From: RPQJ01 sp046347155
GTDB lineage: Bacteria; Pseudomonadota; Gammaproteobacteria; Steroidobacterales; Steroidobacteraceae
Assembly (NCBI GenBank): GCA_046347155.1
Contig: JAXMGT010000002.1
Span: 1,206,828-1,270,827 of the forward strand
DNA length: 64,000 nucleotides
Direction of reading: 5' to 3'
Below are positions 47,242-55,302 of this stretch, piece after piece. Position 1 is the stretch's first letter. The number at the start of each line of letters is the position of its first letter. The notes under the pieces are model-generated. The model worked only from the letters and a program-made list of their open reading frames with translations. It searched no databases and was not told the origin of the DNA. Position numbers and translations under genes: made by a program.

Positions 47242-47691
47242 ATGGCTTACCCAAGACTGACGGTCATGGTTGGTGCGCTCGCGATCGCGTGGCCCGCGTT
47301 CGCCGATGGCGTGCTCGAGGTGCCCGGTACGGACGCCAACGGCGCCGTGCCGGCCCAGCCGATGGACGTCGCGTCGTGGTCATTCGGCGCGAACCAGAGT
47401 GGTGGGATGCAGACCGGGCGACAGGCGGCCGCGCCGTCGCCAAAAGTCGGCGACGAAGTGACGATTGCGGTCCGCTACCGTGAATCGCCGACCCGTTCGA
47501 ACACGGGCGGCTCGAACCCGGCCGGCCGGGCCGTCGCGGGCGACTGCGTGAAGGGACAGCACATCAAGCAGGCGACGCTCAGGATCGACGGTCGCACCTA
47601 CGTGCTCGGTGACCTCGAGGTCACCGCCTGCACCGTGTCAGCCGGCCAGAGGCAGGGCGAACTCAAGGGTCACGTCACGCTGATCAAGTGA
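47242..47691 (+). CDS. Exported protein with weak Hcp-like features
   Basis: Unrecognised exported protein (149 residues). The signal peptide is MAYPRLTVMVGALAIAWPAFA. The mature part begins with PMDVASWSFGANQSGG, similar to the IEVLSWSWG-like first strand of Hcp tube proteins, and contains GDCVKGQHIKQATLRIDG and a Cys pair (GDC and TAC) that could form a disulfide. A signal peptide is unusual for a type VI tube protein and no other type VI gene is here, so any link is tentative. The ATG at 47242 has GGGGGTGG upstream; an ATG 15 bases earlier has no such site. Confidence 0.55.
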   Translation: MAYPRLTVMVGALAIAWPAFADGVLEVPGTDANGAVPAQPMDVASWSFGANQSGGMQTGRQAAAPSPKVGDEVTIAVRYRESPTRSNTGGSNPAGRAVAGDCVKGQHIKQATLRIDGRTYVLGDLEVTACTVSAGQRQGELKGHVTLIK

Positions 47692-47710
47692 CGGTCGGCC
47701 GGGCGACCGG

Positions 47711-47734
47711 CGCGCGGACCCTGCGGTCCGCGCG
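47711..47734. terminator. 10-bp hairpin between convergent genes
   Basis: CGCGCGGACC, loop CTGC, GGTCCGCGCG, placed in the 63-base gap between two convergent genes. No T run is present on either side; it may act as a bidirectional transcription or decay barrier. Confidence 0.45.
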
Positions 47735-47754
47735 ACCGGCTGCCCCGCGCCCGG

Positions 47755-48354
47755 TCAGGACGGGTTCGCGATCGCGATCACCATCGAATCGGCGAATTCG
47801 ACCGTCACCGTGTCGCCCACCGCGAATCCCGAGAGGTCCACTTTCTTGTGGGCCTTGATCGTCTTGGTGGTTCCGTCAGCGTACTGGAGCGTGACCTGGC
47901 GGGTCTGGGCATCGATGGCGACGATCCTGGCCGCCACCTCGATCGCCTCGCCCTCGAATATGGCACCGGCCTGGCCGTCGGTGGCCGCGGCGAGTTGCAC
48001 GGCCGCGGTGTCGCTGGCGGGCGTGCCGTCGCGCCGGATTTCGAGCGCAATGGCCTCGGTGAGCTGGACAGCGATCTGCTGGCCGACCGCGAACGCGGAG
48101 AGGTCCACGCCCTTCGCGGCCTTGAACGTCCCGGACTTTCCGTCCGGGCTCGTGAGCGTCACCTTGCGTGACGCTCCGTCGATTGCGGTGATCGTGGCGA
48201 CCATCGTCAGCGTGTCGACGACGGCGACGCCGTCCGGGGTCTGGTAAACCTGATCCTGCTCGACCGCTTCGGGGCCGGCGCAGGCTGCTACCAGCGAGGC
48301 GAGAAGGGCGGTGAGCGCGACGCCGGCGGCTCGGTGGGTTTGTACGGTCATCAT
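47755..48354 (-). CDS. Lipoprotein with two tandem copies of a small beta domain
   Basis: Unknown function (199 residues). A lipoprotein signal ends LVAAC (Cys25). The mature protein consists of two homologous units of 55 residues: the first at about 51-105 (ITAIDGASRKVTLTSPDG, VDLSAFAVGQ), the second at about 140-194 (IVAIDAQTRQVTLQYADG, VDLSGFAVGD). By eye 25 of 55 positions are identical without a gap. The pattern of short strands suggests a small OB-like barrel. The start at 48354 has GAGGA upstream. It follows another exported protein on the same strand, with a hairpin between them. Confidence 0.75.
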   Translation of the reverse strand: MMTVQTHRAAGVALTALLASLVAACAGPEAVEQDQVYQTPDGVAVVDTLTMVATITAIDGASRKVTLTSPDGKSGTFKAAKGVDLSAFAVGQQIAVQLTEAIALEIRRDGTPASDTAAVQLAAATDGQAGAIFEGEAIEVAARIVAIDAQTRQVTLQYADGTTKTIKAHKKVDLSGFAVGDTVTVEFADSMVIAIANPS

Positions 48355-48387
48355 CAATGTCCTCGGAATGGGTGGCCAGAATGCAGA

Positions 48388-48419
48388 CGGCCGCGGTGGC
48401 CACAGGACCACCGCGGCCG
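48388..48419 (-). terminator. 12-bp hairpin between two exported-protein genes
   Basis: On the plus strand CGGCCGCGGTGG, an 8-base spacer and CCACCGCGGCCG form a perfect stem. It lies just after the stop of the minus-strand gene at 48437, with no T run. It is probably a partial terminator or mRNA stabiliser between this gene and the lipoprotein gene. Confidence 0.5.
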
Positions 48420-48436
48420 CCGTGAAGGACCGTATC

Positions 48437-49018
48437 TTACTTGCCGACCGACGCCGGGGCCGTCGAAACCTTCGATGCGCCGCCGGTGTACAGGTTGGCC
48501 TCGTCGGCCACCGTATAGGTAACGACGAGCGGGCTGCCGTTCGGGTCGTTCTGGCTCTCGACGCGTACCACGTAGGGCGAGTCCCGGGTCCAGAGCATCG
48601 CCGTCGAGCGCGACTGGATGGCCTGCTGGTCGCGGACGACCGAGTCGAAATCGCCGAACGTCGTCCGGCAGCGGTTCACGATCGCGAGCAGTGACTGCAG
48701 CGACGGCTTCAGCTCCGCCGCGGCGCTGGCGAGCGTGCCATCGGTTCCGATCAGGAAGCAGAGCTGCTGGCTCTGGAACTGCGCGGGCAGCTTGAGCAGC
48801 GTCTGGTGGTTCGCGACGCAATAGCGCGGGTGGCCCTTGTCGTCCTGGTCCCACTTGCCGCCGGGGTAGCGAGCCTCGATGTCCCCCTTGTCGGCGTTCC
48901 AGGGCAGGCCGTAGGCGCCATTCGCATACACGTCGCGGACCCCGCCCGCGCTGGCGATGCCGGTGTACGAAAGTGCGGCCGCGACGGCTACGCAGGCCAG
49001 GAACGGAATACGACGCAT
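48437..49018 (-). CDS. Exported protein of unknown function
   Basis: Unrecognised periplasmic protein (193 residues). The signal peptide is MRRIPFLACVAVAAALS and following, ending ASA before GGVRDVYANG. The mature part has YGLPWNADKGDIEARYPGGK and three Cys (HPRYCVANHQ, QLCFLIG, NRCRTTFGDF). The N-terminal block, a hydrophobic start then W-x-x-x-K-x-D-I-E-x-x-x-P-G-G-K, recalls short exported proteins that begin with a repeat of this type, but I cannot name the family. The ATG at 49018 is chosen because GGAGG lies seven bases upstream; an ATG six bases earlier is too close to it. Confidence 0.7.
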   Translation of the reverse strand: MRRIPFLACVAVAAALSYTGIASAGGVRDVYANGAYGLPWNADKGDIEARYPGGKWDQDDKGHPRYCVANHQTLLKLPAQFQSQQLCFLIGTDGTLASAAAELKPSLQSLLAIVNRCRTTFGDFDSVVRDQQAIQSRSTAMLWTRDSPYVVRVESQNDPNGSPLVVTYTVADEANLYTGGASKVSTAPASVGK

Positions 49019-49049
49019 GCCCATGCCTCCAAGGATCGAATTGAGCCAA

Positions 49050-49077
49050 AGTTTAATCGGCGGCTGCATTCTGTCAG
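49050..49077 (-). promoter_or_regulatory. Probable sigma-70 promoter for the exported protein gene at 48437
   Basis: On the minus strand CTGACA (49077-49072) matches the -35 consensus at 5 of 6 positions, followed after 16 bases by TAAACT (49055-49050). A start near 49043 leaves a leader of about 25 bases before the ATG. Confidence 0.5.
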
Positions 49078-49148
49078 CAGCGGCCGTGCCGGAAACCGGA
49101 CGCATTTCTCAAACACCGGCGATCCGTCGTCGCACATCCTGTAGCACG

Positions 49149-49778
49149 TCAAAGATCACCGTCCTCCGCCGTGCGAGCCGGCCCGCGGGCCGCCACCGCC
49201 AGCAAGTCCTCCGGGGTGTTCACGTCCGTTGCCGCGGACGGCATCGGTATCCTCACCAGGCGGTCCGAGTGGCGGCGCAGCACGATGCGCGGGTCGGCCT
49301 CGCCCCGCAACCCGAGCAGGTCCGGGAATGCCCAGCTCGGGAAGATGGCCGGCAACCCTGCCATGCCGCCGTAAAGCGCCGAACAGGCGAGACGGGTGTT
49401 GCGCCGCCAGCCGGCCGCGAGCCGGCGGAGGTCCTCCGCCGTGACGTCGACCTGGTCGGCCAGCATCAGCAACAGCCCGTCGCAGCCCGGCGGTGCGGAG
49501 GTCACGGCCGTACGGATGGAACTCGCGAGGCCCTCCCGCCACCCCTGGTTGACCTGCAGCGACGCACCGGACCGTTTCAGCGCCGGTGCAATCTCGGCGG
49601 CGTGGGCGCCGAGCACGACGGTGACCGAGGTGCCCGCGGCCCGGGCAGCGTTCGAGACGGCCCAGTGCAGCACTGGCGTGCCGCCAATGCGAATCAACTG
49701 CTTTGGACTGCCGAAGCGCGTCGACGGCCCGGCCGCGAGAATGGCCGTGTGGAGGGCTGGGGAGTCCTGCTCGCTCAT
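49149..49778 (-). CDS. MocA/MobA-like nucleotidyltransferase
   Basis: NTP-transferase of the MobA-like superfamily (209 residues), closest in pattern to MocA, which makes molybdopterin cytosine dinucleotide. The nucleotide-binding motif LAAGPSTRFGSPKQLIRIGG is at the N terminus. LLLMLADQVDVTAEDL holds the metal-binding Asp, and GLPAIFPSW and DVNTPEDL complete the family pattern. No xanthine dehydrogenase or carbon monoxide dehydrogenase genes lie nearby, so the client enzyme is unknown. It is divergent from thrA. Confidence 0.82.
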   Translation of the reverse strand: MSEQDSPALHTAILAAGPSTRFGSPKQLIRIGGTPVLHWAVSNAARAAGTSVTVVLGAHAAEIAPALKRSGASLQVNQGWREGLASSIRTAVTSAPPGCDGLLLMLADQVDVTAEDLRRLAAGWRRNTRLACSALYGGMAGLPAIFPSWAFPDLLGLRGEADPRIVLRRHSDRLVRIPMPSAATDVNTPEDLLAVAARGPARTAEDGDL

Positions 49779-49789
49779 GGGGCGCTAGT

Positions 49790-49818
49790 TTGCCTGCCGC
49801 GCTGCAAGAAGATACATT
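49790..49818 (+). promoter_or_regulatory. Probable sigma-70 promoter of the thr operon
   Basis: TTGCCT (49790-49795) and TACATT (49813-49818) are exactly 17 bases apart. The implied leader of about 105 bases before thrA contains no run of Thr/Ile codons, so the enteric attenuation mechanism is not apparent. Confidence 0.45.
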
Positions 49819-49929
49819 GGCTCGCACCGAAACCGAGGTGTCCCCCGTCAGACCGCGCCCGGCCTGGCCCGTCGCCTGCCGGCGATCGGTCGGCGCACCC
49901 CCGCGGGCGGCCGCAACGGAGCAGACATC

Positions 49930-52404
49930 GTGCAAGCGTGGAAAGTTCACAAGTTCGGGGGGTCCAGCGTCGCGGATGCCGCCTGCATGCGGCGCGTGGC
50001 CGAGATCATCGAAGCCGATGCAGCGCCCCGCAAGGCGGTCGTGCTGTCGGCCTGCCGGGGCATCACGGACGCCCTGCTGAACCTCGTCTCGAGCGCCGAG
50101 CGCCAGGACCCGGCGCTCGAGGCCCACATCGAGGCCGTCCGCCAGCGCCACGTCGGGATCGCGGCAGAGCTGATCCCGGGGTCCTCCGGGGACGAGTACG
50201 TCGCCGAGCTCTCCCGGGACTGCCTCGACATCGCGGGCATCCTGCAGGCCGTGCGCCTGACGCGCGCCGCCTCGACGACGATCCGAGACCTCATTTCCGG
50301 CTACGGCGAGATCTGGTCGACCCGGCTCTTCGAACGCTACCTGCGGGCGCGTGGGGCCACCCGCGGCTCGGTCCGCTGGATCGACGCACGGCGGGTGCTG
50401 CTCGTCGAGTGGGGCCCGCTCGGCCCCGGCATCCGCTGGGACCAGTCGCGGGCCCAGCTCGGCGGCCTCGTCGAGCCGGAGTTCACCGGCACGCTGGTCG
50501 TGACCGGGTTCATTGCGTCGGACACACAGGGCCTGCAGACGACGCTCGGCCGCAACGGCAGCGACTTCTCCGCCTCGATCTTCGGCTCGCTGCTCGATGC
50601 GGGCGAGATCGTCATCTGGACCGACGTCGACGGCGTGCTGAGCGCCGATCCGCGGCTCGTGCCGGAGGCGCAGGTGATCGACGCGCTCTCGTACAACGAG
50701 GCGATGGAGCTCGCGTATTTCGGCGCGAAGGTGATCCACCCGCAGACGATGGCCCCGGCCGTCGCCAAGCGCATCCCGATCTGGATCAAGAACACCTTTG
50801 CGCCGGGCAAGCCGGGCACCGTGATCCACGACCGGACCGCGCCCCAGCCGCTCGTGAAGGGCATCACGACGGTCGAGAAGATCGCGCTGCTGAACCTCGA
50901 GGGCGCCGGGATGATCGGCGTCCCGGGCACCGCCCACCGGCTGTTCGGGGCGCTGCGGGAGGAGGGGATCTCCGTGATCCTGATCTCCCAGGGCAGCTCT
51001 GAGCACTCGATCTGCTTCGCCGTGCCGGAGGCAGAGTCGGAGCGGGCCGAGCGCGTCGTGCGACGCGCATTCGACCCTGAGCTGCGCGAGGGCCAGATCC
51101 AGAGCATCGAGGTGAACCGCGGCTGCAGCATCCTCGCCGTCGTCGGCGACGGAATGGCCGGTGCCCACGGCGTTGCGGCCCAGGTGTTCGTTGCCCTCGG
51201 TGCCGCGGGCGTCAACGTGCGCGCGATCGCGCAGGGCGCCTCCGAGCGCAACATCTCGGTCGTCATCGACGGCCGGGTGAGCGCACGTGCGCTGCGCGCC
51301 GTGCACTCGAGCTTCTACCTGTCGGCGCACACGGTCTCGATCGGGCTGATCGGGCCGGGCCTCGTCGGCGGGGCGCTGCTCGACCAGGTGGCCTCGCAGG
51401 TCGAGCGCCTGCGTCGCGACTTCAAGCTCGACCTGCGTGTGCGGGGCATCGCCGGGTCGCGCGCGATGCGGCTCACTCAGGGCGCCATCGACCTTGCGCG
51501 CTGGCGCGAGGAGTACGCGGCCGGCGAGGGCCCGGTCGACCTCGAGCGCTATGCCGAGCACGTCCACTCGGACCAGTACCCGCACACGGTGATCATCGAC
51601 TGCAGTGCGAGCGCCGAGGTTGCAAAGCGCTACGCGCACTGGCTGTCACAGGGCATCCACATCGTCACGCCGAACAAGAAGGCGAACAGTGCCGAGTACG
51701 GCTACTACGAGCGGATGCGCGAGGCGCGTCGCGACGCCGGCTCGCACTACCTGTACGAGGCCACCGTCGGCGCGGGGTTGCCGGTGATCCAGACGCTGCG
51801 GGACCTGCGCGAGACCGGCGACGAGATCCGCCGGATCGAGGGCATGTTCTCCGGCACGCTCGCCTACCTGTTCAACACCTGGGACGGCAGCCAGCCGTTC
51901 TCGTCCGTCGTACGGCAGGCGAAGTCGCTCGGCTACACGGAACCGGACCCGCGCGACGACCTGTCGGGCCTCGACGTCGGCCGCAAGCTGATCATCCTCG
52001 GCCGCGAGATGGGACTCCGGCTCGAGATGTCTGACGTGCGGATCGAGAGCCTGGTGCCCGAGGCACTCGCCGGGTGCGGGATCGACGAGTTCCTGGAGCG
52101 CCTGGCCGAGTTCGACGAGCCGATGCTCGCTCGGCTCCGCAAGGCGCAGGCCCAGGAGCAGGTGCTGCGTTACGTCGGCTCCGTCGCGGCCGACGGCTCG
52201 GCGAGCGTGGGCGTCGTCGAACTGCCGCGCTCCCACCCGTTCGCGAACATCGCGCTCACGGACAACATCGTCCGCTTCCAGACCGCCCGCTACGACCGCA
52301 ATCCGCTGATCGTGCAGGGCCCGGGAGCGGGCCCGGCCGTGACGGCGGCCGGCGTGTTCGCGGACCTGCTGCGCGTCTGCGCCTACCTCGGGGCCAAGCT
52401 GTGA
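49930..52404 (+). CDS. thrA: Bifunctional aspartokinase / homoserine dehydrogenase I
   Basis: Catalyses the first and third steps of threonine synthesis from aspartate (824 residues). The N-terminal kinase starts WKVHKFGGSSVADAACMRRV. Central ACT domains (AGMIGVPGTAHRLFGAL, ILISQGSSEHSICFAVP and a second set with GAAGVNVRAIAQGASERNIS) bind threonine in homologues. The homoserine dehydrogenase half starts with IGLIGPGLVGGALLDQV and has NKKANSAEYGYY and GTLAYLFNTWD. Start is GTG at 49930. The stop overlaps thrB (GTGA). Confidence 0.97.
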   Translation: MQAWKVHKFGGSSVADAACMRRVAEIIEADAAPRKAVVLSACRGITDALLNLVSSAERQDPALEAHIEAVRQRHVGIAAELIPGSSGDEYVAELSRDCLDIAGILQAVRLTRAASTTIRDLISGYGEIWSTRLFERYLRARGATRGSVRWIDARRVLLVEWGPLGPGIRWDQSRAQLGGLVEPEFTGTLVVTGFIASDTQGLQTTLGRNGSDFSASIFGSLLDAGEIVIWTDVDGVLSADPRLVPEAQVIDALSYNEAMELAYFGAKVIHPQTMAPAVAKRIPIWIKNTFAPGKPGTVIHDRTAPQPLVKGITTVEKIALLNLEGAGMIGVPGTAHRLFGALREEGISVILISQGSSEHSICFAVPEAESERAERVVRRAFDPELREGQIQSIEVNRGCSILAVVGDGMAGAHGVAAQVFVALGAAGVNVRAIAQGASERNISVVIDGRVSARALRAVHSSFYLSAHTVSIGLIGPGLVGGALLDQVASQVERLRRDFKLDLRVRGIAGSRAMRLTQGAIDLARWREEYAAGEGPVDLERYAEHVHSDQYPHTVIIDCSASAEVAKRYAHWLSQGIHIVTPNKKANSAEYGYYERMREARRDAGSHYLYEATVGAGLPVIQTLRDLRETGDEIRRIEGMFSGTLAYLFNTWDGSQPFSSVVRQAKSLGYTEPDPRDDLSGLDVGRKLIILGREMGLRLEMSDVRIESLVPEALAGCGIDEFLERLAEFDEPMLARLRKAQAQEQVLRYVGSVAADGSASVGVVELPRSHPFANIALTDNIVRFQTARYDRNPLIVQGPGAGPAVTAAGVFADLLRVCAYLGAKL

Positions 52405-53342
52405 CCAGCCCCCGCGCGAGCGCCACGGCGTTCGCCCCGGCCAGCGTCGGCAACGTCGCGGTCGGCTTCGACGTGCTCGGTCAGGCCGTCGAGGCGATCG
52501 GCGACCGGGTGCGCGTCGTCCGTCGCGCGGCGCCCGGCGTCTCGATCCGTGCGATCCGCGGCGTCGTGCAGGAGCTGCCGCTCGACGCGGAACGCAACAC
52601 GGCCGGCATGGCGGTGCTGGCCCTGGCACGCGAGCTCGACCTCGACCACGGTTTCGACCTCGAGATCGAGAAGGGCATCCCGCTCGGCTCGGGACTCGGC
52701 GGCTCGGCCGCCTCGGCGGTCGCCGCGGTCGTCGCGGCGGCGGCCGTCGTGGCCCCGACGCTCGAGCGCATCCGGCTCCTCAAGTTCGCGATGCAGGGCG
52801 AGGCGGTGGCGAGCGGGTCGGTCCACGTCGACAACATCGCCCCGAGCCTGTACGGCGGTCTCGTGCTCACGGTCGGCATCGACGACCCGCACGTGAAGCA
52901 GATCCCGGTGCCGCCCGAGGTCCGCTGCGTGATCGTGCACCCGCACATGGTGCTCGCGACGCGGGAGGCGAGGGCGATCCTGAGCAAGACCGTGCCGCTC
53001 GGCGACGTGATCTGGCAGCAGGCGAACCTGGCCGGCTTCCTCGCGGCCTGCTACACGTCCGACATCCCGCTGATGCGACAGTCGCTGCTCGACGTCGTGA
53101 TCGAGCCGCAGCGCCGCGTGCTGATCCCGGGCTTCGACGCCGTGAAGCAGGCGGCGCTCGACGCGCGGGCGATCGGCTGCTCGATCTCCGGCGCGGGCCC
53201 CACGGTCTTCGCATGGGCCGAGGCTGGTGACGCCGACGCGGTGCGCGACGGGATGGTGTCGGCGTTCGCGAGCCACGGGCTCGAGTCCGACGCGTGGGTC
53301 TCGGACATCGGGCGCGCGGGCGCCCGCGTCGTGGGCGACTGA
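52401..53342 (+). CDS. thrB: Homoserine kinase (GHMP family)
   Basis: Phosphorylates homoserine for threonine synthase (313 residues). The GHMP kinase ATP-binding motif GIPLGSGLGGSAASAVA is near residue 93; APASVGNVAVGFDVLG opens the protein and SGAGPTVFAWAE near the C terminus is the third GHMP motif. Start is a GTG within the thrA stop (4-bp overlap); the thrC ATG shares one base with its stop. Confidence 0.96.
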   Translation: MTSPRASATAFAPASVGNVAVGFDVLGQAVEAIGDRVRVVRRAAPGVSIRAIRGVVQELPLDAERNTAGMAVLALARELDLDHGFDLEIEKGIPLGSGLGGSAASAVAAVVAAAAVVAPTLERIRLLKFAMQGEAVASGSVHVDNIAPSLYGGLVLTVGIDDPHVKQIPVPPEVRCVIVHPHMVLATREARAILSKTVPLGDVIWQQANLAGFLAACYTSDIPLMRQSLLDVVIEPQRRVLIPGFDAVKQAALDARAIGCSISGAGPTVFAWAEAGDADAVRDGMVSAFASHGLESDAWVSDIGRAGARVVGD

Positions 53343-54646
53343 TGCGGTTCCACAGCACGCGGGATCCGTCGCATGCGGCGGGGCTGGGCGAGGCGATCGC
53401 CCGCGGCCTCGCGCCGGACGGCGGACTCTACGTGCCGGACGCGCTCCCGACACTCGACACGGCCGGGCTCGCCGCCGCCGCCGACCTGCCTGCACTCGCG
53501 TCCGGCCTCGTGCGGCCGTTCGCCGAAGGCGACGCGATGTCGAGCCACGTCGATGCGATCGCAGCCGACGCCTTCAACTTCCCCGCCCCGGTCGTCGAGG
53601 TCACGGGTGCGGCCGGGCCGCTGTCGGTCCTCGAGCTGTTCCACGGGCCGACGGCCGCATTCAAGGACTTCGGCGCGCGATTCCTCGCAGCCACGCTCGA
53701 GCGGTTGCCGAACCCGGACCCCCGGCGCCTGACGATCCTGGTCGCGACATCCGGTGACACGGGCGGCGCGGTCGCGGCCGCGTTCTACGACCGGCCGTGG
53801 GCGGACGTCGTCGTGCTCTACCCGCGCGGGCTCGTGTCGCCGCGGCAGGAAAAGCAGCTGGCCTGCTGGGGGCGCAACGTACGCACGCTCGCGGTCCGCG
53901 GCACGTTCGACGACTGCCAGCGCATCGTTAAGGAGGCCTTCGTCGACCCGGCGCTCGCGCGTGAGCACCGCCTCTCGTCGGCGAACAGCATCAACGTCGG
54001 CCGGTTGCTGCCGCAGATGGTCTATTACGCACGCACGAGCCTCGATCTCGCGCGGCGCGACGGGCGGCCGCCGAACTTCATCATCCCGACCGGCAACCTC
54101 GGCAATGCGCTCGCCTGCGTCTGGGCGCGCGAGGCGGGCCTGCCGATCGGCGAGATCGTGCTCGCCTGCAATGCGAACGCGACGATCCCGGATTTCCTGC
54201 GGACGGGCGAGTGGCGCCCGAGGCCGAGCGTCGCTACGCTCGCATCGGCGATGGACGTGGGGAACCCGAGCAACATGGAGAGATTGCGCGCGCTGTACCC
54301 GGACCCGGCCGCCCTCGCGCGTCAAGTGCGCGCCGAACTCGTCACCGACGACGAGATTCGCGCCACGGTGCGCCGGGATCACGCGGAGCTGGAGCAGACC
54401 TGGTGCCCGCACACCGCCACCGCGGCCGCCGTGTGGCGGCGGTTGCCGGCCGCGCGGATGGCCGAGCGCTGGGTGCTGGTGGCGACCGCGCACCCGGCCA
54501 AGTTCAACGACATCGTCGAGCCGCTGATCGGCGAGGCGGTGCCGGTGCCGCCGGCACTCGCGGCGCTGCTCGCGCTGCCGTCGGTCCAGCGGGAGGTCGA
54601 GCCCAGGCTCGACGCATTGCGTACGGTGCTCGGGGAGGCTGCGTGA
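53342..54646 (+). CDS. thrC: Threonine synthase
   Basis: PLP enzyme turning phosphohomoserine into threonine (434 residues). The PLP Lys is in LFHGPTAAFKDFGARFLA near residue 108; SGDTGGAVAAAFYD binds phosphate, and PTGNLGNALACVWARE is a further family block. The N terminus MRFHSTRD and C terminus fit the gammaproteobacterial type. It overlaps thrB by one base (TGATG) and the next gene by four. Confidence 0.96.
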   Translation: MRFHSTRDPSHAAGLGEAIARGLAPDGGLYVPDALPTLDTAGLAAAADLPALASGLVRPFAEGDAMSSHVDAIAADAFNFPAPVVEVTGAAGPLSVLELFHGPTAAFKDFGARFLAATLERLPNPDPRRLTILVATSGDTGGAVAAAFYDRPWADVVVLYPRGLVSPRQEKQLACWGRNVRTLAVRGTFDDCQRIVKEAFVDPALAREHRLSSANSINVGRLLPQMVYYARTSLDLARRDGRPPNFIIPTGNLGNALACVWAREAGLPIGEIVLACNANATIPDFLRTGEWRPRPSVATLASAMDVGNPSNMERLRALYPDPAALARQVRAELVTDDEIRATVRRDHAELEQTWCPHTATAAAVWRRLPAARMAERWVLVATAHPAKFNDIVEPLIGEAVPVPPALAALLALPSVQREVEPRLDALRTVLGEAA

Positions 54647-55224
54647 GCGAACTGCTCGGATTGCCGTTGTGGCTGTGGGTGCTGGCCGTCGCTGGCATCG
54701 TCGGGGTGGCCGCGTACTATGCGCGCGAAGTGATCCGCCAGCGCCGGGCGCGACGCGCGATCGACAACGTGGTCTCCTCGGTCGCGTTCGACGAGTTGCG
54801 CAACGTGCTGATCCCCACCGGCACCGGCGACCAGATCCACGTGAACTACCTGCTCCTGACCCAGCGCGGCCTGCTCGTCATCGACTTGTTCGACGTGCCC
54901 GGCGTGATCTTCGCGGCCGAGAAGATGGAGCAGTGGTCCGTGTTCGGGCCGAAACGACATTTCACGTTCTCGAACCCGCTGCCGATGCTCTTCGATCGCG
55001 TCGCGGCCGTACGGCACATCGCGGGCGAGGTGCCGGTCGAGGGCCGGATCGTGTTCTCGATGCGCGGCGAGTTCCCGAAGGGCCGGCCCGAGGCCGTGCT
55101 GCGGCTCGACGCGCTGCAGGAAGAGTTCCCGGCTGTGGAACGCGGTGCCGGCGGCGCGGCTGCGGCGTTCGCGCCGGTCTGGGAACAGGTCCGCAAGTCC
55201 GCCCAGCCGAATCCGCTGAGCTGA
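54643..55224 (+). CDS. Membrane protein with a degenerate NERD-like domain
   Basis: Single-pass membrane protein (193 residues). A helix (LWLWVLAVAGIVGVAAYYA) at residues 9-27 is followed by an Arg-rich segment and a NERD-like domain: LRNVLIPTGTGDQIHVNYLLL, TQRGLLVIDLFDVPGVIFA, FSNPLPMLFDRVAAVRHI. In canonical NERD domains the motif reads ID-H then E-x-K; here those positions are IHVN and DLF, so the nuclease residues appear to be lost. Its GTG start lies in the thrC stop (GTGA), so it is translated with the thr operon although no link to threonine is known. Confidence 0.65.
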   Translation: MSELLGLPLWLWVLAVAGIVGVAAYYAREVIRQRRARRAIDNVVSSVAFDELRNVLIPTGTGDQIHVNYLLLTQRGLLVIDLFDVPGVIFAAEKMEQWSVFGPKRHFTFSNPLPMLFDRVAAVRHIAGEVPVEGRIVFSMRGEFPKGRPEAVLRLDALQEEFPAVERGAGGAAAAFAPVWEQVRKSAQPNPLS

Positions 55225-55255
55225 CCGCGCTTCCGGAGCCCGTCCCTCTTGTTTG

Positions 55256-55302
55256 AAATGGTGTCAGGCACTTACCCGCGGGGTCGGTGCCTGACACCTA
55301 TT
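55256..55302. repeat. REP-like palindrome at a convergent junction
   Basis: GGTGTCAGGCAC (55260-55271) and its exact reverse complement GTGCCTGACACC (55287-55298) flank a 15-base GC-rich centre; AAAT and ATTT extend the symmetry with a one-base offset. The GTGTCAGGCAC core is known from dispersed palindromic (REP/BIME-type) repeats in many bacteria. It lies between two convergent genes, and its right edge includes the stop codon of the M20 peptidase gene. Confidence 0.75.

Noticed and set aside
49149..49778. Molybdenum hydroxylase cluster based on the MocA-like gene
   Set aside because: No molybdoenzyme or other cofactor gene lies near it; the thr operon and exported proteins flank it.
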